A DNA stretch of 64,000 nucleotides from an uncultured Eubacteriales bacterium. GTDB taxonomy: Bacteria; Bacillota; Clostridia; Christensenellales; Aristaeellaceae. Location of the stretch: assembly GCA_902801165.1 (NCBI GenBank), contig CADCHI010000014.1, positions 38,746 through 102,745 on the forward strand, given 5' to 3'. The notes beneath the pieces were generated by a model. It saw only the letters and a program-made list of their open reading frames with translations, ran no database searches and had not been told where the DNA came from. Shown piece after piece: positions 22,014 to 30,039 of the stretch. Position 1 is the stretch's first letter. Every line of letters starts with the position of its first letter. A program made the translations under genes and the position numbers.

Positions 22014-24095
22014 TTAATCGTCGTCCTCCTCCTCGGCCTTGTAGGCGTCGATGACCTTCTTGGCCTCGTTGGCGGGGACCTCCTCATAGCGCTCGAACTT
22101 CATGGTGAAGGAGCCGCGGCCCTGGGTCATGGAGCGCAGGTCGGTGGCATACTTGAACATCTCGGACAGCGGGGCCTCGCCGATGACGCGCTGGAGCTCG
22201 CCCACCTTCTCGGAGCCCAGGATGCGGCCGCGACGCTTGCTGATGTCGCCATAGATGTCGCCCACGTTGGCATCGGGCACATCCACTTCCACGTGGTAGA
22301 TGGGCTCGAGGAGGACCGGGGACGCGGTGGTCAGCTGCTTGAAGGCCAGGCGCGCGGCGGTCTTGAACGCCATTTCAGAGGAGTCGACCGGATGGTAGCC
22401 GCCGTCGTACAGCTCAGCGGTCAGGCCCACAACGGGGAAGCCGGCCAGCACGCCGTGGCGGATGTTCTCGATCAGGCCCTTCTCAACGGCCGGGATGTAC
22501 TGGCGCGGGACGGTGCCGCCCACGACGCTGTCAACAAAGTGGAACTCGGTGTCGTTCGGGTCCTCGTTGGGACGGAAGCGGATCTTGACGTCGCCGAACT
22601 GGCCGTGGCCGCCGGACTGCTTCTTGTGGCGTCCCTGGACGTCGATGGGCTTGCGGATGGACTCGCGGTACGGGATCTTGGGATCGCGCAGGTCGCACTC
22701 CACCTTGAACTTGGAGGCCAGCTTCGCGGCCACCACGTCGATGGACATCTCGCCGATGCCGCTCAGCACGGACTCGGCGGTCTCAACGTTCTTCTCGACC
22801 TTGATGGTGGGATCCTCCTCCATCAGGCGGGCCAGACCGGAGAAGATCTTGTCTTCCTCACCGGCCTTCTTGGCGTACACGGCCTTGGAGATGTTGGGGG
22901 CCGGGAACTCCATATCCGGGAACTGAACGGGGTTGTTGGCATCGCACAGGGTGTGGCCGGTGGCCAGGGACTGGAGCTTGGCCAGCGCGCACAGGTCGCC
23001 CGCGCACACCTTCTGGGTGGTGCTCTGCTGCTTGCCCTTCAGGATGTAGATGGTGCCGGGCTTCTCGGACTTCTCGGCGTTCACGTTGTACAGCGCGGTG
23101 CTGCTCTCCAGCGTGCCGGAGGTGATCTTCAGCAGGCTCAGCTTGCCCACGAAGGGGTCAGCCATGGTCTTGAACACGCGGGCGGAGAAGGGCTGGTCGT
23201 CAGCGCACACGCGCTCGACGGTCTCGCCGTTCTTCGGGTTCACGCCCTCGAGCACCCGGCCGGCCGGGGAGGGCATCAGGTCGATGATGTTGTCCAGCAG
23301 CTTGGCCATGCCGATGCGGGTCAGGCTGGAGCAGCACACCACGGGAACCACCGTGCCGTCCACGATGCCCTTGCGCAGGCCGTGCATCATCTCTTCGGGG
23401 GAGAGCTCGCCTTCCTCGAAGTACTTCTCCATCAGCTCGTCCTCGGCGCCGGCCGCGGCTTCCATGATGGCTTCGCGGGCCTTCTCCACCTCGTCAGCCA
23501 TGCTGGTGGGGATGTCGATGGCCTTCAGGGTCTTGCCCTCGCCGGTGAACGCCTTGTTCTCCAGCACGCAGACCACGCCCGCGAACTTGCCGCCCTCGAT
23601 GATGGGCAGCTCGATGGGCGCGATGTGGCTGCCGTACTTGTCGGTGATGGTGCCCAGCGCCTTGGTGAAGTTGGCGTTCTCCTGGTCCATCTTGTTGATG
23701 ACGATCATGCGGGAGGAATGGGTCTTGTCGCACATGGCCCAGGCCTTCTCCGCGCCGACATCCAGGCCGGACACGGCGCCCACGACGATCAGCGCGCCTT
23801 CGCACACGTTCATCGGGCCCACCTGCTCGCCGGCGAAATCAAAGTAGCCGGGAATATCCACCAGATTGACCTTCTTGTCCTTCCACTCCAGCGGCGCCAT
23901 GGCGGCGGAGATGGAGATGTGGCGCTTGATCTCTTCCGGATCGTAGTCCATGGTGGCCTGGCCGTCTTCGACGCGGCCCTGGCGATCGATCGCCCCGGCG
24001 CTGAACAGCAGCGCCTCGGCCAGCGTGGTCTTGCCCACGCTGCCATGACCCACGATGGTCAGGTTGCGGATATTCTTGGCCTGATAATCTTTCAT
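22014..24095 (-). CDS. Elongation factor G-like GTPase (EF-G2 type)
   Basis: 693 residues with the EF-G domain order. The G domain has GHGSVGKTTL (P-loop), DIPGYFDF (G3) and NKMDQ (G4). Domain II, the domain III-IV segment (GQFGDVKIRFRP) and domain V (RGSFTMKFERYEEVP) follow. The canonical EF-G P-loop AHIDAGKTT and DTPGHVDF differ, which places this in the EF-G-like/EF-G2 group often found beside a true fusA elsewhere in the genome. A role in translocation or ribosome recycling is not proven for this group. The acidic tail EEEDDD is typical. Confidence 0.85.
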   Translation of the reverse strand: MKDYQAKNIRNLTIVGHGSVGKTTLAEALLFSAGAIDRQGRVEDGQATMDYDPEEIKRHISISAAMAPLEWKDKKVNLVDIPGYFDFAGEQVGPMNVCEGALIVVGAVSGLDVGAEKAWAMCDKTHSSRMIVINKMDQENANFTKALGTITDKYGSHIAPIELPIIEGGKFAGVVCVLENKAFTGEGKTLKAIDIPTSMADEVEKAREAIMEAAAGAEDELMEKYFEEGELSPEEMMHGLRKGIVDGTVVPVVCCSSLTRIGMAKLLDNIIDLMPSPAGRVLEGVNPKNGETVERVCADDQPFSARVFKTMADPFVGKLSLLKITSGTLESSTALYNVNAEKSEKPGTIYILKGKQQSTTQKVCAGDLCALAKLQSLATGHTLCDANNPVQFPDMEFPAPNISKAVYAKKAGEEDKIFSGLARLMEEDPTIKVEKNVETAESVLSGIGEMSIDVVAAKLASKFKVECDLRDPKIPYRESIRKPIDVQGRHKKQSGGHGQFGDVKIRFRPNEDPNDTEFHFVDSVVGGTVPRQYIPAVEKGLIENIRHGVLAGFPVVGLTAELYDGGYHPVDSSEMAFKTAARLAFKQLTTASPVLLEPIYHVEVDVPDANVGDIYGDISKRRGRILGSEKVGELQRVIGEAPLSEMFKYATDLRSMTQGRGSFTMKFERYEEVPANEAKKVIDAYKAEEEDDD

Positions 24096-24331
24096 GTGAA
24101 TTCCCCCTGTATTATTTTTACTGCGCGCACAAGCGCAACGGATTGTTTGACCCTATACGCGCTTATTTGCCATAGTATATTCATTTTAACAGAAAAGCGT
24201 CGATTTGAAAAGCCCCTTTGGGAAGGATTTTTTCAATTTGCGGTGAATTTACCTTATATTGCGTTAAATATCTGCGCCTGCGGGCCCGTCGCGATCGCGG
24301 CCGCCCCGACAGGCGTCAAGGAGTTCCGTCC

Positions 24332-25588
24332 ATGATCCACGCCCTTCCCCCCAAGCGCGCCCTTCCGGCCCTGCTGCTGGCCCTACTGCTGGCCCTCTCC
24401 CCCGCCGCCTCGGCCCACACCCGGCAGGAGGTCCGCGCGGCCTACGCCGAAGCCGCCTCCGGCCAGTCGGGCTCGCCCTATGCCGAGGCGCCCGCGGTCG
24501 CCGCGCCCTACGCCCCCGGCGCGCTGACGGAGGACGCGACGGCAGAGGCCCTCGGCTACCTGAACTTCGCCCGCTGGCTGGCGGGCCTCGAGCCGGTGGC
24601 GGAGAGCACCATCTACGACTACCAGTGCCAGCACGGCGCGGTGCTGCTGGCGGCGCTGGACTACGTGGACCACAACGCCCCCCAGCCCGCGGACATGGAC
24701 CGCAACTTCTATGACTCCGCCCACATCGCCACCTCCTCCGGCAACATCGCCCGCTTCAACTGGATGCGGGACACCATCCTCCGGGAGGGCGTCGAGTACT
24801 TCCTCCGGGACGACGGCGACGCCAACCTTGCCAACCTGGGGCACCGCCGCTGGGCGCTGAACCCGCTGATGGCCGCCACCGGCTTCGGCCTGGCCAACGC
24901 CCGGTCCGGCATGAGTTACGTGGTGATGTACGCCCACGACCTGGGCAATCCCGAAGCCGAGTGGGACAGCGTCCTCTGGCCCGCCGCCGGGGCCTTCCCC
25001 GCGGAGCTGATCCACGATCACCTGGCCTGGTCCGTGGTCCTGAACCCGGACGCCTACGACATGACCGACTTCCGCCCCCAGGTGACCCTCTCCGAGGCAA
25101 GCGGCCTGAGCTTCCGCTTCGACCCCGCCGAGGGCGACGGCGACGGCTGGTGCGCCCTGAACCTGGAGGGCTACGGCGCGGGTCCCTGCCTGATCTTCCG
25201 GCCGGACTTCACCGGCACGGGCTTCACCGACTACCAGCAGAACCAGCGCTGGACGGTGCGGGTGGACGGCCTCGCGCGCCCGGACGGTTCCCCCGCCCCG
25301 ATGGAATACGAGGTGGAGATGATCTCTCTCTCCGTCCAGGACGTGGTGAACGTGGAGATCACCCCGCTGGAAGCCTCCCTTGCCCCCGGCGAGACCCTGC
25401 GGCTGACCGCCGACGTGATTCCCGCCTACGCCGACGACCTGACGGTGTCCTGGCGCAGCACCGACGAATCGGTGGCCACGGTGGACGGGAACGGCCTCGC
25501 CACCGCCGTCGGCCCGGGCGAATGCGCGATCGTCGCCTCCGCCGGCCGGTTCGAGGACGCCTGCAGTGTCACCGTCGCAGGGGAGTGA
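24332..25588 (+). CDS. Secreted CAP-domain protein with C-terminal Big2 domain
   Basis: About 418 residues. A signal peptide (ALPALLLALLLALSPAASA) is cleaved near AHT. A CAP/SCP-like domain spans about 65-220 (YLNFARWLAGLEP, then NLANLGHRRWALNP with the conserved His/Arg pair). A less clear strand-rich middle follows, and a bacterial Ig-like (Big2) domain is at about 335-418 (VEITPLEASLAPGETLRLTA, then STDESVATVDGNG). ATG 24332 has AAGGAG 8 bp upstream; longer open starts have none. It acts outside the cell, perhaps at the wall; CAP proteins have varied activities. Confidence 0.8.
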   Translation: MIHALPPKRALPALLLALLLALSPAASAHTRQEVRAAYAEAASGQSGSPYAEAPAVAAPYAPGALTEDATAEALGYLNFARWLAGLEPVAESTIYDYQCQHGAVLLAALDYVDHNAPQPADMDRNFYDSAHIATSSGNIARFNWMRDTILREGVEYFLRDDGDANLANLGHRRWALNPLMAATGFGLANARSGMSYVVMYAHDLGNPEAEWDSVLWPAAGAFPAELIHDHLAWSVVLNPDAYDMTDFRPQVTLSEASGLSFRFDPAEGDGDGWCALNLEGYGAGPCLIFRPDFTGTGFTDYQQNQRWTVRVDGLARPDGSPAPMEYEVEMISLSVQDVVNVEITPLEASLAPGETLRLTADVIPAYADDLTVSWRSTDESVATVDGNGLATAVGPGECAIVASAGRFEDACSVTVAGE

Positions 25589-25642
25589 TGTTCCGGAGCC
25601 GGACCGATCGGACAATCTCGCAGCCCTCTATCTTCATTATAT

Positions 25643-25691
25643 AAGCCCCCGCGGGCCGGAAGCGATTATGCTTCTGGCCTGCGGGGGCTTT
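25643..25691. terminator. Long hairpin terminator
   Basis: AAGCCCCCGCgGGCCgGAAGC / GCTTCtGGCCtGCGGGGGCTT with a six-base loop, 55 bp after the CAP gene stop. It could serve both strands. Confidence 0.75.
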
Positions 25692-25721
25692 GGTCGGCCA
25701 ATGCAGACACCCACAATACAT

Positions 25722-25750
25722 GGGGCCGCGCCGTAAAACGGCGCGGCCCC
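25722..25750. terminator. GC-rich hairpin downstream of the hydrogenase gene
   Basis: GGGGCCGCGCCGT / CGGCGCGGCCCC with an AAA loop, 31 bp beyond the hydrogenase stop. It has no T-run, so it is a weak or assisted terminator, or an mRNA-end stabiliser. Confidence 0.55.
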
Positions 25751-25780
25751 GATCCCAGGCACCCGAAGACACCGGTTGCT

Positions 25781-27220
25781 TTATTTTTTGTCAAACTCTC
25801 CCAGGGCGTCGGTGATGGTGCGCTCCTTCTCCTGCTTTTCGTACTTGGTGAACTGCATGCGGTTCTTGGCGCTGTGGCTCAGGCAGGCGGGGCCGCCAAT
25901 GCAGCCGCCGTCGCAGGCCATGCCCTCGATGAAGTTCTCCTGGAGCACGCCCTTGCTCTTCCTGAGCAGCGCGGCGTTGCACTCCGCCAGGCCGTTGCAG
26001 GACACCGCCTTGAGGTCGAAGCCCTCCACGCCGTCCATCTCCTTGATGGCCTCGGCCACGGCGTCGGCCAGGCCGCCGCAGCGGGCAAAGCCGCGTCCGA
26101 AGGAGGAGGAGTTGGTCAGCTGCACGCCCTTCAGCGACTTCAGGTCGATGCCGGCGGCGTCAAACCAGGCCTGCATCTCCTCGAAGGTGATGGAGCAGCT
26201 CACGGCGCTCTTGGTGCGGGTGTACAGGGTCTCGTACTTCTTGGCGATGCACGGGCCGATGAACACGATCTCGGCGGTGGGGTCCTTCTTGCGGATCTGC
26301 AGCGCCATCATCGCCATCGGCGAGGGGTTATGGGACACGTTCCCGGCCAGCGACGGATAGTTCTTCTCCACCAGGCTCACGAAGGCCGGGCAGCAGGAGG
26401 ACGTGAGGAAGCCCTCCTCCACCAGCTCCTTCGCCTCGTGGTAGGCCACGGCGTCCGCGCCCCAGGCGGCCTCCTCCACGCGGTAGAAGCCCAGCTTCAG
26501 GATGGCCTCGTACACCTGGTCGGTGCTGACGTCGGCGTACTGCGCGCCGATGGAGGGCGCCACGACGGCATAGGTGTGGTACACCTTGTTGCCGAAGGAG
26601 CCGCGGATGATGGAGATGGCCTTGGTCAGGAAGGACTTGTCGGAGATCGCGCCGAAGGGGCACTGGTACACGCACGCGCCGCAGGACACGCACTTGTTCA
26701 GCGTGATGGCCGCCTTCTGGGTCTCGGGGTCGATGCTGATGGCCTTCATCTTGCAGGCCTTGATGCAGGGGCGCTCCAGCTTCAGGATGGCGCCGTAGGA
26801 GCAGGCCGCCGCGCAGCGCCCGCACTCCACGCACTTTTCCTTGTCGATGGTGGCGTGGCGGTTGACGATGGTGATGGCGTTCTTCGGGCAGGCGTTCATG
26901 CAGTTGTGAGCGATGCAGCCGCGGCAGGCCTGGGTCACGGTGATGCCGTCCACGGGACACTCGTCGCAGGCGATGGGGAGCACCTCCACCACGTTGGGGT
27001 TGCGGGGGTTGCCGCCCAGGGCCAGCTTCACCCGCTGGTTGATGATGGCGCGCTCCTTGTAGATGCAGCAGCGCATCGTGGGCTTGGAGCCGTCGGGGAT
27101 GATCGTCTCCGCGATGCCGAGGGTTTTCTCCGGGGTCAGCTCGTCGTTGATCGCGAGCCTGGCGACTTCCTTTAAGACCTTGTATTTGAGCTCCTGTACA
27201 TCGGTATCAAATTTGGGCAT
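25781..27220 (-). CDS. Monomeric [FeFe] hydrogenase
   Basis: 479 residues. N-terminal iron-sulfur region: CDECPVD, CRGCIAHNCMNACPKNA, CVECGRCAAACSYG and CVSCGACVYQCPFG (4Fe-4S ferredoxin-type motifs). The H-cluster domain shows the three signatures in slightly altered form: TSSCCPAFVSLVEKNYP, IGPCIAKKYE and MACDGGCIGGPACL. This fits a group B-like cytosolic enzyme exchanging electrons with ferredoxin to make or use H2 in fermentation. ATG 27220 follows GGGAGGAAAAGGAT. It is transcribed alone. No maturases (HydE/F/G) are in the window. Confidence 0.85.
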   Translation of the reverse strand: MPKFDTDVQELKYKVLKEVARLAINDELTPEKTLGIAETIIPDGSKPTMRCCIYKERAIINQRVKLALGGNPRNPNVVEVLPIACDECPVDGITVTQACRGCIAHNCMNACPKNAITIVNRHATIDKEKCVECGRCAAACSYGAILKLERPCIKACKMKAISIDPETQKAAITLNKCVSCGACVYQCPFGAISDKSFLTKAISIIRGSFGNKVYHTYAVVAPSIGAQYADVSTDQVYEAILKLGFYRVEEAAWGADAVAYHEAKELVEEGFLTSSCCPAFVSLVEKNYPSLAGNVSHNPSPMAMMALQIRKKDPTAEIVFIGPCIAKKYETLYTRTKSAVSCSITFEEMQAWFDAAGIDLKSLKGVQLTNSSSFGRGFARCGGLADAVAEAIKEMDGVEGFDLKAVSCNGLAECNAALLRKSKGVLQENFIEGMACDGGCIGGPACLSHSAKNRMQFTKYEKQEKERTITDALGEFDKK

Positions 27221-27257
27221 ATCCTTTTCCTCCCGGCATAATCTCGTTCCTGCAAAA

Positions 27258-27287
27258 ATTATAGCATACACGCGAATGGTATTGCAA
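27258..27287 (-). promoter_or_regulatory. Promoter of the hydrogenase gene
   Basis: Minus strand: TTGCAA (27287-27282), 18-bp spacer, TATAAT (27263-27258), about 38 bp before the start codon. Confidence 0.7.
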
Positions 27288-27360
27288 CACTCCCGCCACA
27301 CTTTTCCGCCTGCCGGAGGTCCGCTTTTCCGATGTCCGCGCATATTTTCGGCCTGCGTCA

Positions 27361-27390
27361 TTGACAAACGCCGCCCCGGGCTGATACAAT
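27361..27390 (+). promoter_or_regulatory. Promoter of the phosphoribosyltransferase gene
   Basis: TTGACA (27361-27366), 18-bp spacer, TACAAT (27385-27390), 38 bp before ATG 27429. Confidence 0.75.
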
Positions 27391-27428
27391 AGCAGGTGGT
27401 GAATACGATTATTCGAGGTGTCTTACAG

Positions 27429-27992
27429 ATGAGCGATATGGTCTACAGGATGAACATCGCGGGCCTGGACCGCGAGCTGCCCCTCTGCCCCATCAGCGAC
27501 AAGCTGATGATCGGCGCCTTCGTCATATTCGGCGACCCGGAGCTGACCACGGCCTGCGCCAAGGAACTGCTTGAGCGCTGCCCCGAGCACGATGTGCTGA
27601 TCACCGCCGAGAGCAAGGGCATTCCCCTGATCTGCGAGATGGCCCGCATGAGCGGCAACGAGCGCTACGTGCTGGCCCGCAAGTCCCCCAAGCTGTACAT
27701 GCGCGACGTGTTGACGGTGCAGGTGCGCTCCATCACCACCGACCACCAGCAGACCCTCTGCCTGGACGGCAACGACGCCGCCTACATGAAGGGCAAGCGC
27801 GTGGTGATCGTCGACGATGTCATCTCCACCGGCGAGTCCCTGCACGCGCTGGAGGAGCTGGTCGAACGCGCCGGCGGCAGCATCGTGGGCCGCATGGCCA
27901 TCCTCGCCGAGGGCGACGCCACCGAACGCGACGACCTGATCTACCTGGAGAAGCTGCCCCTGTTCGACAACGAGGGCCATCCCCTGGGCTGA
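27429..27992 (+). CDS. Adenine phosphoribosyltransferase-like protein
   Basis: 187 residues, type I phosphoribosyltransferase fold. The PRPP loop is VVIVDDVISTGES near residue 125, and the early part carries VLITAESKGIPLICEMAR as in Apt/PurR-type proteins. It would transfer a purine base to PRPP (salvage). Apt-like enzymes of this subgroup are not all tested, and a PyrE- or xanthine-type specificity cannot be excluded. ATG 27429 follows GAGGTGTCTTACAG; upstream starts in the same frame lack a site. It is monocistronic, with its own promoter and terminator. Confidence 0.8.
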   Translation: MSDMVYRMNIAGLDRELPLCPISDKLMIGAFVIFGDPELTTACAKELLERCPEHDVLITAESKGIPLICEMARMSGNERYVLARKSPKLYMRDVLTVQVRSITTDHQQTLCLDGNDAAYMKGKRVVIVDDVISTGESLHALEELVERAGGSIVGRMAILAEGDATERDDLIYLEKLPLFDNEGHPLG

Positions 27993-28030
27993 TCGCGGCC
28001 CGGTCGGGCGATACGGGGCTTTTCTGAATC

Positions 28031-28080
28031 GCATAAACAACAGAGGCAGCACATTGTGAACTGCCTCTGTTGTTTTATGC
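28031..28080. terminator. Bidirectional intrinsic terminator
   Basis: GCATAAACAACAGAGGCAG / CTGCCTCTGTTGTTTTATGC is a near-perfect 19-bp stem with A- and T-rich flanks. It lies between the convergent phosphoribosyltransferase and MATE genes and can stop transcription from both sides. Confidence 0.9.
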
Positions 28081-28104
28081 GTTGCTGCGTTTTTATATGC
28101 GTCT

Positions 28105-29529
28105 TCACGCCGTCACGGCGCGTCCCTCCGCGGCCATGGTCACGTCCAGGCTCCGGCGGGTAGCCAGGATCAGCGCCACGGAGATGACGAAGGTCAGCAC
28201 GTCGGACACCGGCATGGAGTACAGCACGCCGTCCAGCCCGAAGAACCGGGGCAGCACCAGCGCGAAGCCCACGCCGAACACCACCTCTCGGACCATCGAC
28301 AGCGCCGTGCTCTCCAGAGCCTTGCCCATGGCCTGCAAATAGATGAAGGTGCCCTTGTTCACCGTCGCCAGCGGCATCATGCACAGGTAGATCCGGAAGG
28401 AGCGCACGGCAAAGCTGGTGTAATAGGCGCTCTCGTTGGCCGCGCCGAACACCGCGATCAGCTGGCGCGGCATCAGCTCCACGATCACAAGCGCCACGAG
28501 GCCCACCGCCGTCTCCGCCGCCAGCAGCCGGTCGAACAGCGCCTTGGCGCGGTCATGGCGCTTCGCGCCGATGTTGTAGCCCACGATGGGGATGCAGCCC
28601 GCCGCGATGCCGATGGCGATGGAGATGACGATCTGGAAGAACTTCATCACGATGCCCACCACCGCCATGGGGATCTGGGCGTACTGCGGCCGGCCGAAGA
28701 TCGCGTCCAGCGCGCCGTACTTCTGGAGCATGTTGTTGATGGCGGCCATGGCGGCCACCAGGGAGATCTGGGCCAGGAAGCTGCACGCCCCCAGCGGGAT
28801 GTACCTCTTCACCAGCCTGCCGTGGACGCGGAAGCTGTCCCGGCCCAGCTTCACGGCCTTCATGTGGCACAGGTACCACACCGCCAGCGCGGCGGTGAGC
28901 ACCTGGCCCAGCACCGTGGCCACCGCGGCGCCCATCATGCCCCACTTGAAGCCGAAGATGAACAGCGGGTCCAGGATGATGTTTACCACCGCGCCCAGCA
29001 CCGTGGTCACCATGGCGAAGCGCGGGCTGCCGTCCGAGCGGATGATGGGGTTCATGGCCTGGCCGAACATGTAGAAGGGCACGCCCAGGGCGATCCAGAA
29101 GAAGTACTCCCGGGCATGACGGAAGGTCTCCGCGTTCACCCGGCCGCCGAACAGCGTCAGTATGCCGTCCATGCCCAGCAGATAGACGGCGGTCAGCGCC
29201 AGGCTGGACGCCGCGCACAGGATCACCGCGCTGCCGATGCTCTTGTGGGCGTCCTCGGGCCGGTTCGCGCCGAGGCTGATGCTCACAAAGGCGCAGCAGC
29301 CGTCGCCGATCATCACCGCGATGGCCAGCGCCACCACCGTCAGCGGGAACACCACCGTGTTCGCCGCGTTGCCATAGGAGCCGAGATAGCTGGCGTTGGC
29401 GATGAAGATCTGGTCCACGATGTTGTACAGTGCCGCCACCAGCAGCGAAATGATGCAGGGGATGGCGTATTTGCGCATCAGCCTGCCGACCTTTTCCGTC
29501 TCCAGAAAGGCGTTGGATTTCTGTTCCAT
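28105..29529 (-). CDS. MATE-family multidrug/Na+ antiporter
   Basis: 474 residues with about 12 membrane spans (IPCIISLLVAALYNIVDQIF at span 1, an internal repeat after residue 230). IVDQIFIANASYLGSYGNAA is the typical MATE start. It exports cationic drugs or metabolites in exchange for Na+ or H+. ATG 29529 follows ATCGGAGGAAAACAGAC. It has a long leader carrying its own promoter, a terminator-like hairpin and further stems, which suggests conditional expression. Confidence 0.9.
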   Translation of the reverse strand: MEQKSNAFLETEKVGRLMRKYAIPCIISLLVAALYNIVDQIFIANASYLGSYGNAANTVVFPLTVVALAIAVMIGDGCCAFVSISLGANRPEDAHKSIGSAVILCAASSLALTAVYLLGMDGILTLFGGRVNAETFRHAREYFFWIALGVPFYMFGQAMNPIIRSDGSPRFAMVTTVLGAVVNIILDPLFIFGFKWGMMGAAVATVLGQVLTAALAVWYLCHMKAVKLGRDSFRVHGRLVKRYIPLGACSFLAQISLVAAMAAINNMLQKYGALDAIFGRPQYAQIPMAVVGIVMKFFQIVISIAIGIAAGCIPIVGYNIGAKRHDRAKALFDRLLAAETAVGLVALVIVELMPRQLIAVFGAANESAYYTSFAVRSFRIYLCMMPLATVNKGTFIYLQAMGKALESTALSMVREVVFGVGFALVLPRFFGLDGVLYSMPVSDVLTFVISVALILATRRSLDVTMAAEGRAVTA

Positions 29530-29773
29530 GTCTGTTTTCCTCCGATTTTGGAATCGGCTTGCGGCATCACCCGTCCGCCATGCGGGAACGCATCGTTCCC
29601 CCTGTGTGCAGCGATTGCCGATGCGCTTCTTTGGAGCCACCGGTCCGGAGAACGATCTGTTTTCCTAATCGTGTACAATTCCAATCAAAAAGCGCGCAAA
29701 TCCAGATCCTGGATTTACGCGCTCATCGCCACACGGTGGAGTCATTATAGCACCCGGGAATTTTAAGAATCAA
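29530..29773 (-). promoter_or_regulatory. MATE leader: promoter, early intrinsic terminator, structured 5' UTR
   Basis: Minus strand: TTGATT (29773-29768), 18-bp spacer, TATAAT (29749-29744). Only about 15-20 bp past the expected start lies the hairpin GCGCGtAAATCCAG/CTGGATTTgCGCGC (29722-29692) with TTTTT. After it come GGGAACG/CGTTCCC and a CCGATT/AATCGG stem touching the ribosome-binding site. This is the order of a transcription attenuator; no known riboswitch class was recognised. Confidence 0.6.
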
Positions 29774-29821
29774 GCACTGTCAGTCAATCTTAAAAAACGT
29801 CGCTTCCAAATTAATACTCAA

Positions 29822-30038
29822 TTCTTCGGGCCTACCGGCCCCATCTTGCTGAAAAGGTGCCGCGTCTCAAATCACGATTTGAGCCGTTGACAGTTTTGCC
29901 CCTGGCAAAACCGACAAGCTGAAGCTTGTCGCCTTCAGCCCACCGGGCTGTTTTCCGGGCGCTCGATGTCCCAATTCTCTATTAATTCCAATTCCTCATT
30001 CCCAATTCCTAATTCCCAATTCCTAATTCCTAATTCTC
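29822..30038. repeat. REP-like array plus heptamer tract
   Basis: 29822-29970 holds short palindromes (CAAATCACGATTTG, GACAAGCTGAAGCTTGTC, TTTTGCCCCTGGCAAAA) and CCACCGGGCTGTTTTCCGGG, an inverted relative of the 8.5-kb REP. 29971-30038 is CAATTCCTAATTCC-type heptamers ending at the addA stop. No gene is seen between 29774 and 30039. Confidence 0.8.
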
Positions 30039-30039
30039 T

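Noticed and set aside
24096-24331. Riboswitch or extended coding region before the CAP protein
   Set aside because: The upstream in-frame extension lacks a start site; no conserved aptamer pattern was recognised.
22293-24335. 680-codon open frame antisense to the EF-G-like gene
   Set aside because: It is the complement of a strongly biased GC-rich gene; His/Gly/Val-rich shadow composition and no ribosome-binding site. The same applies to long antisense frames at 5325-7376, 17229-19616, 19547-22009, 44221-46683 and 49050-51425.
29478-29684. 68-codon leader peptide before the MATE gene
   Set aside because: It overlaps the MATE start out of frame, has no ribosome-binding site and no repeated regulatory codons.
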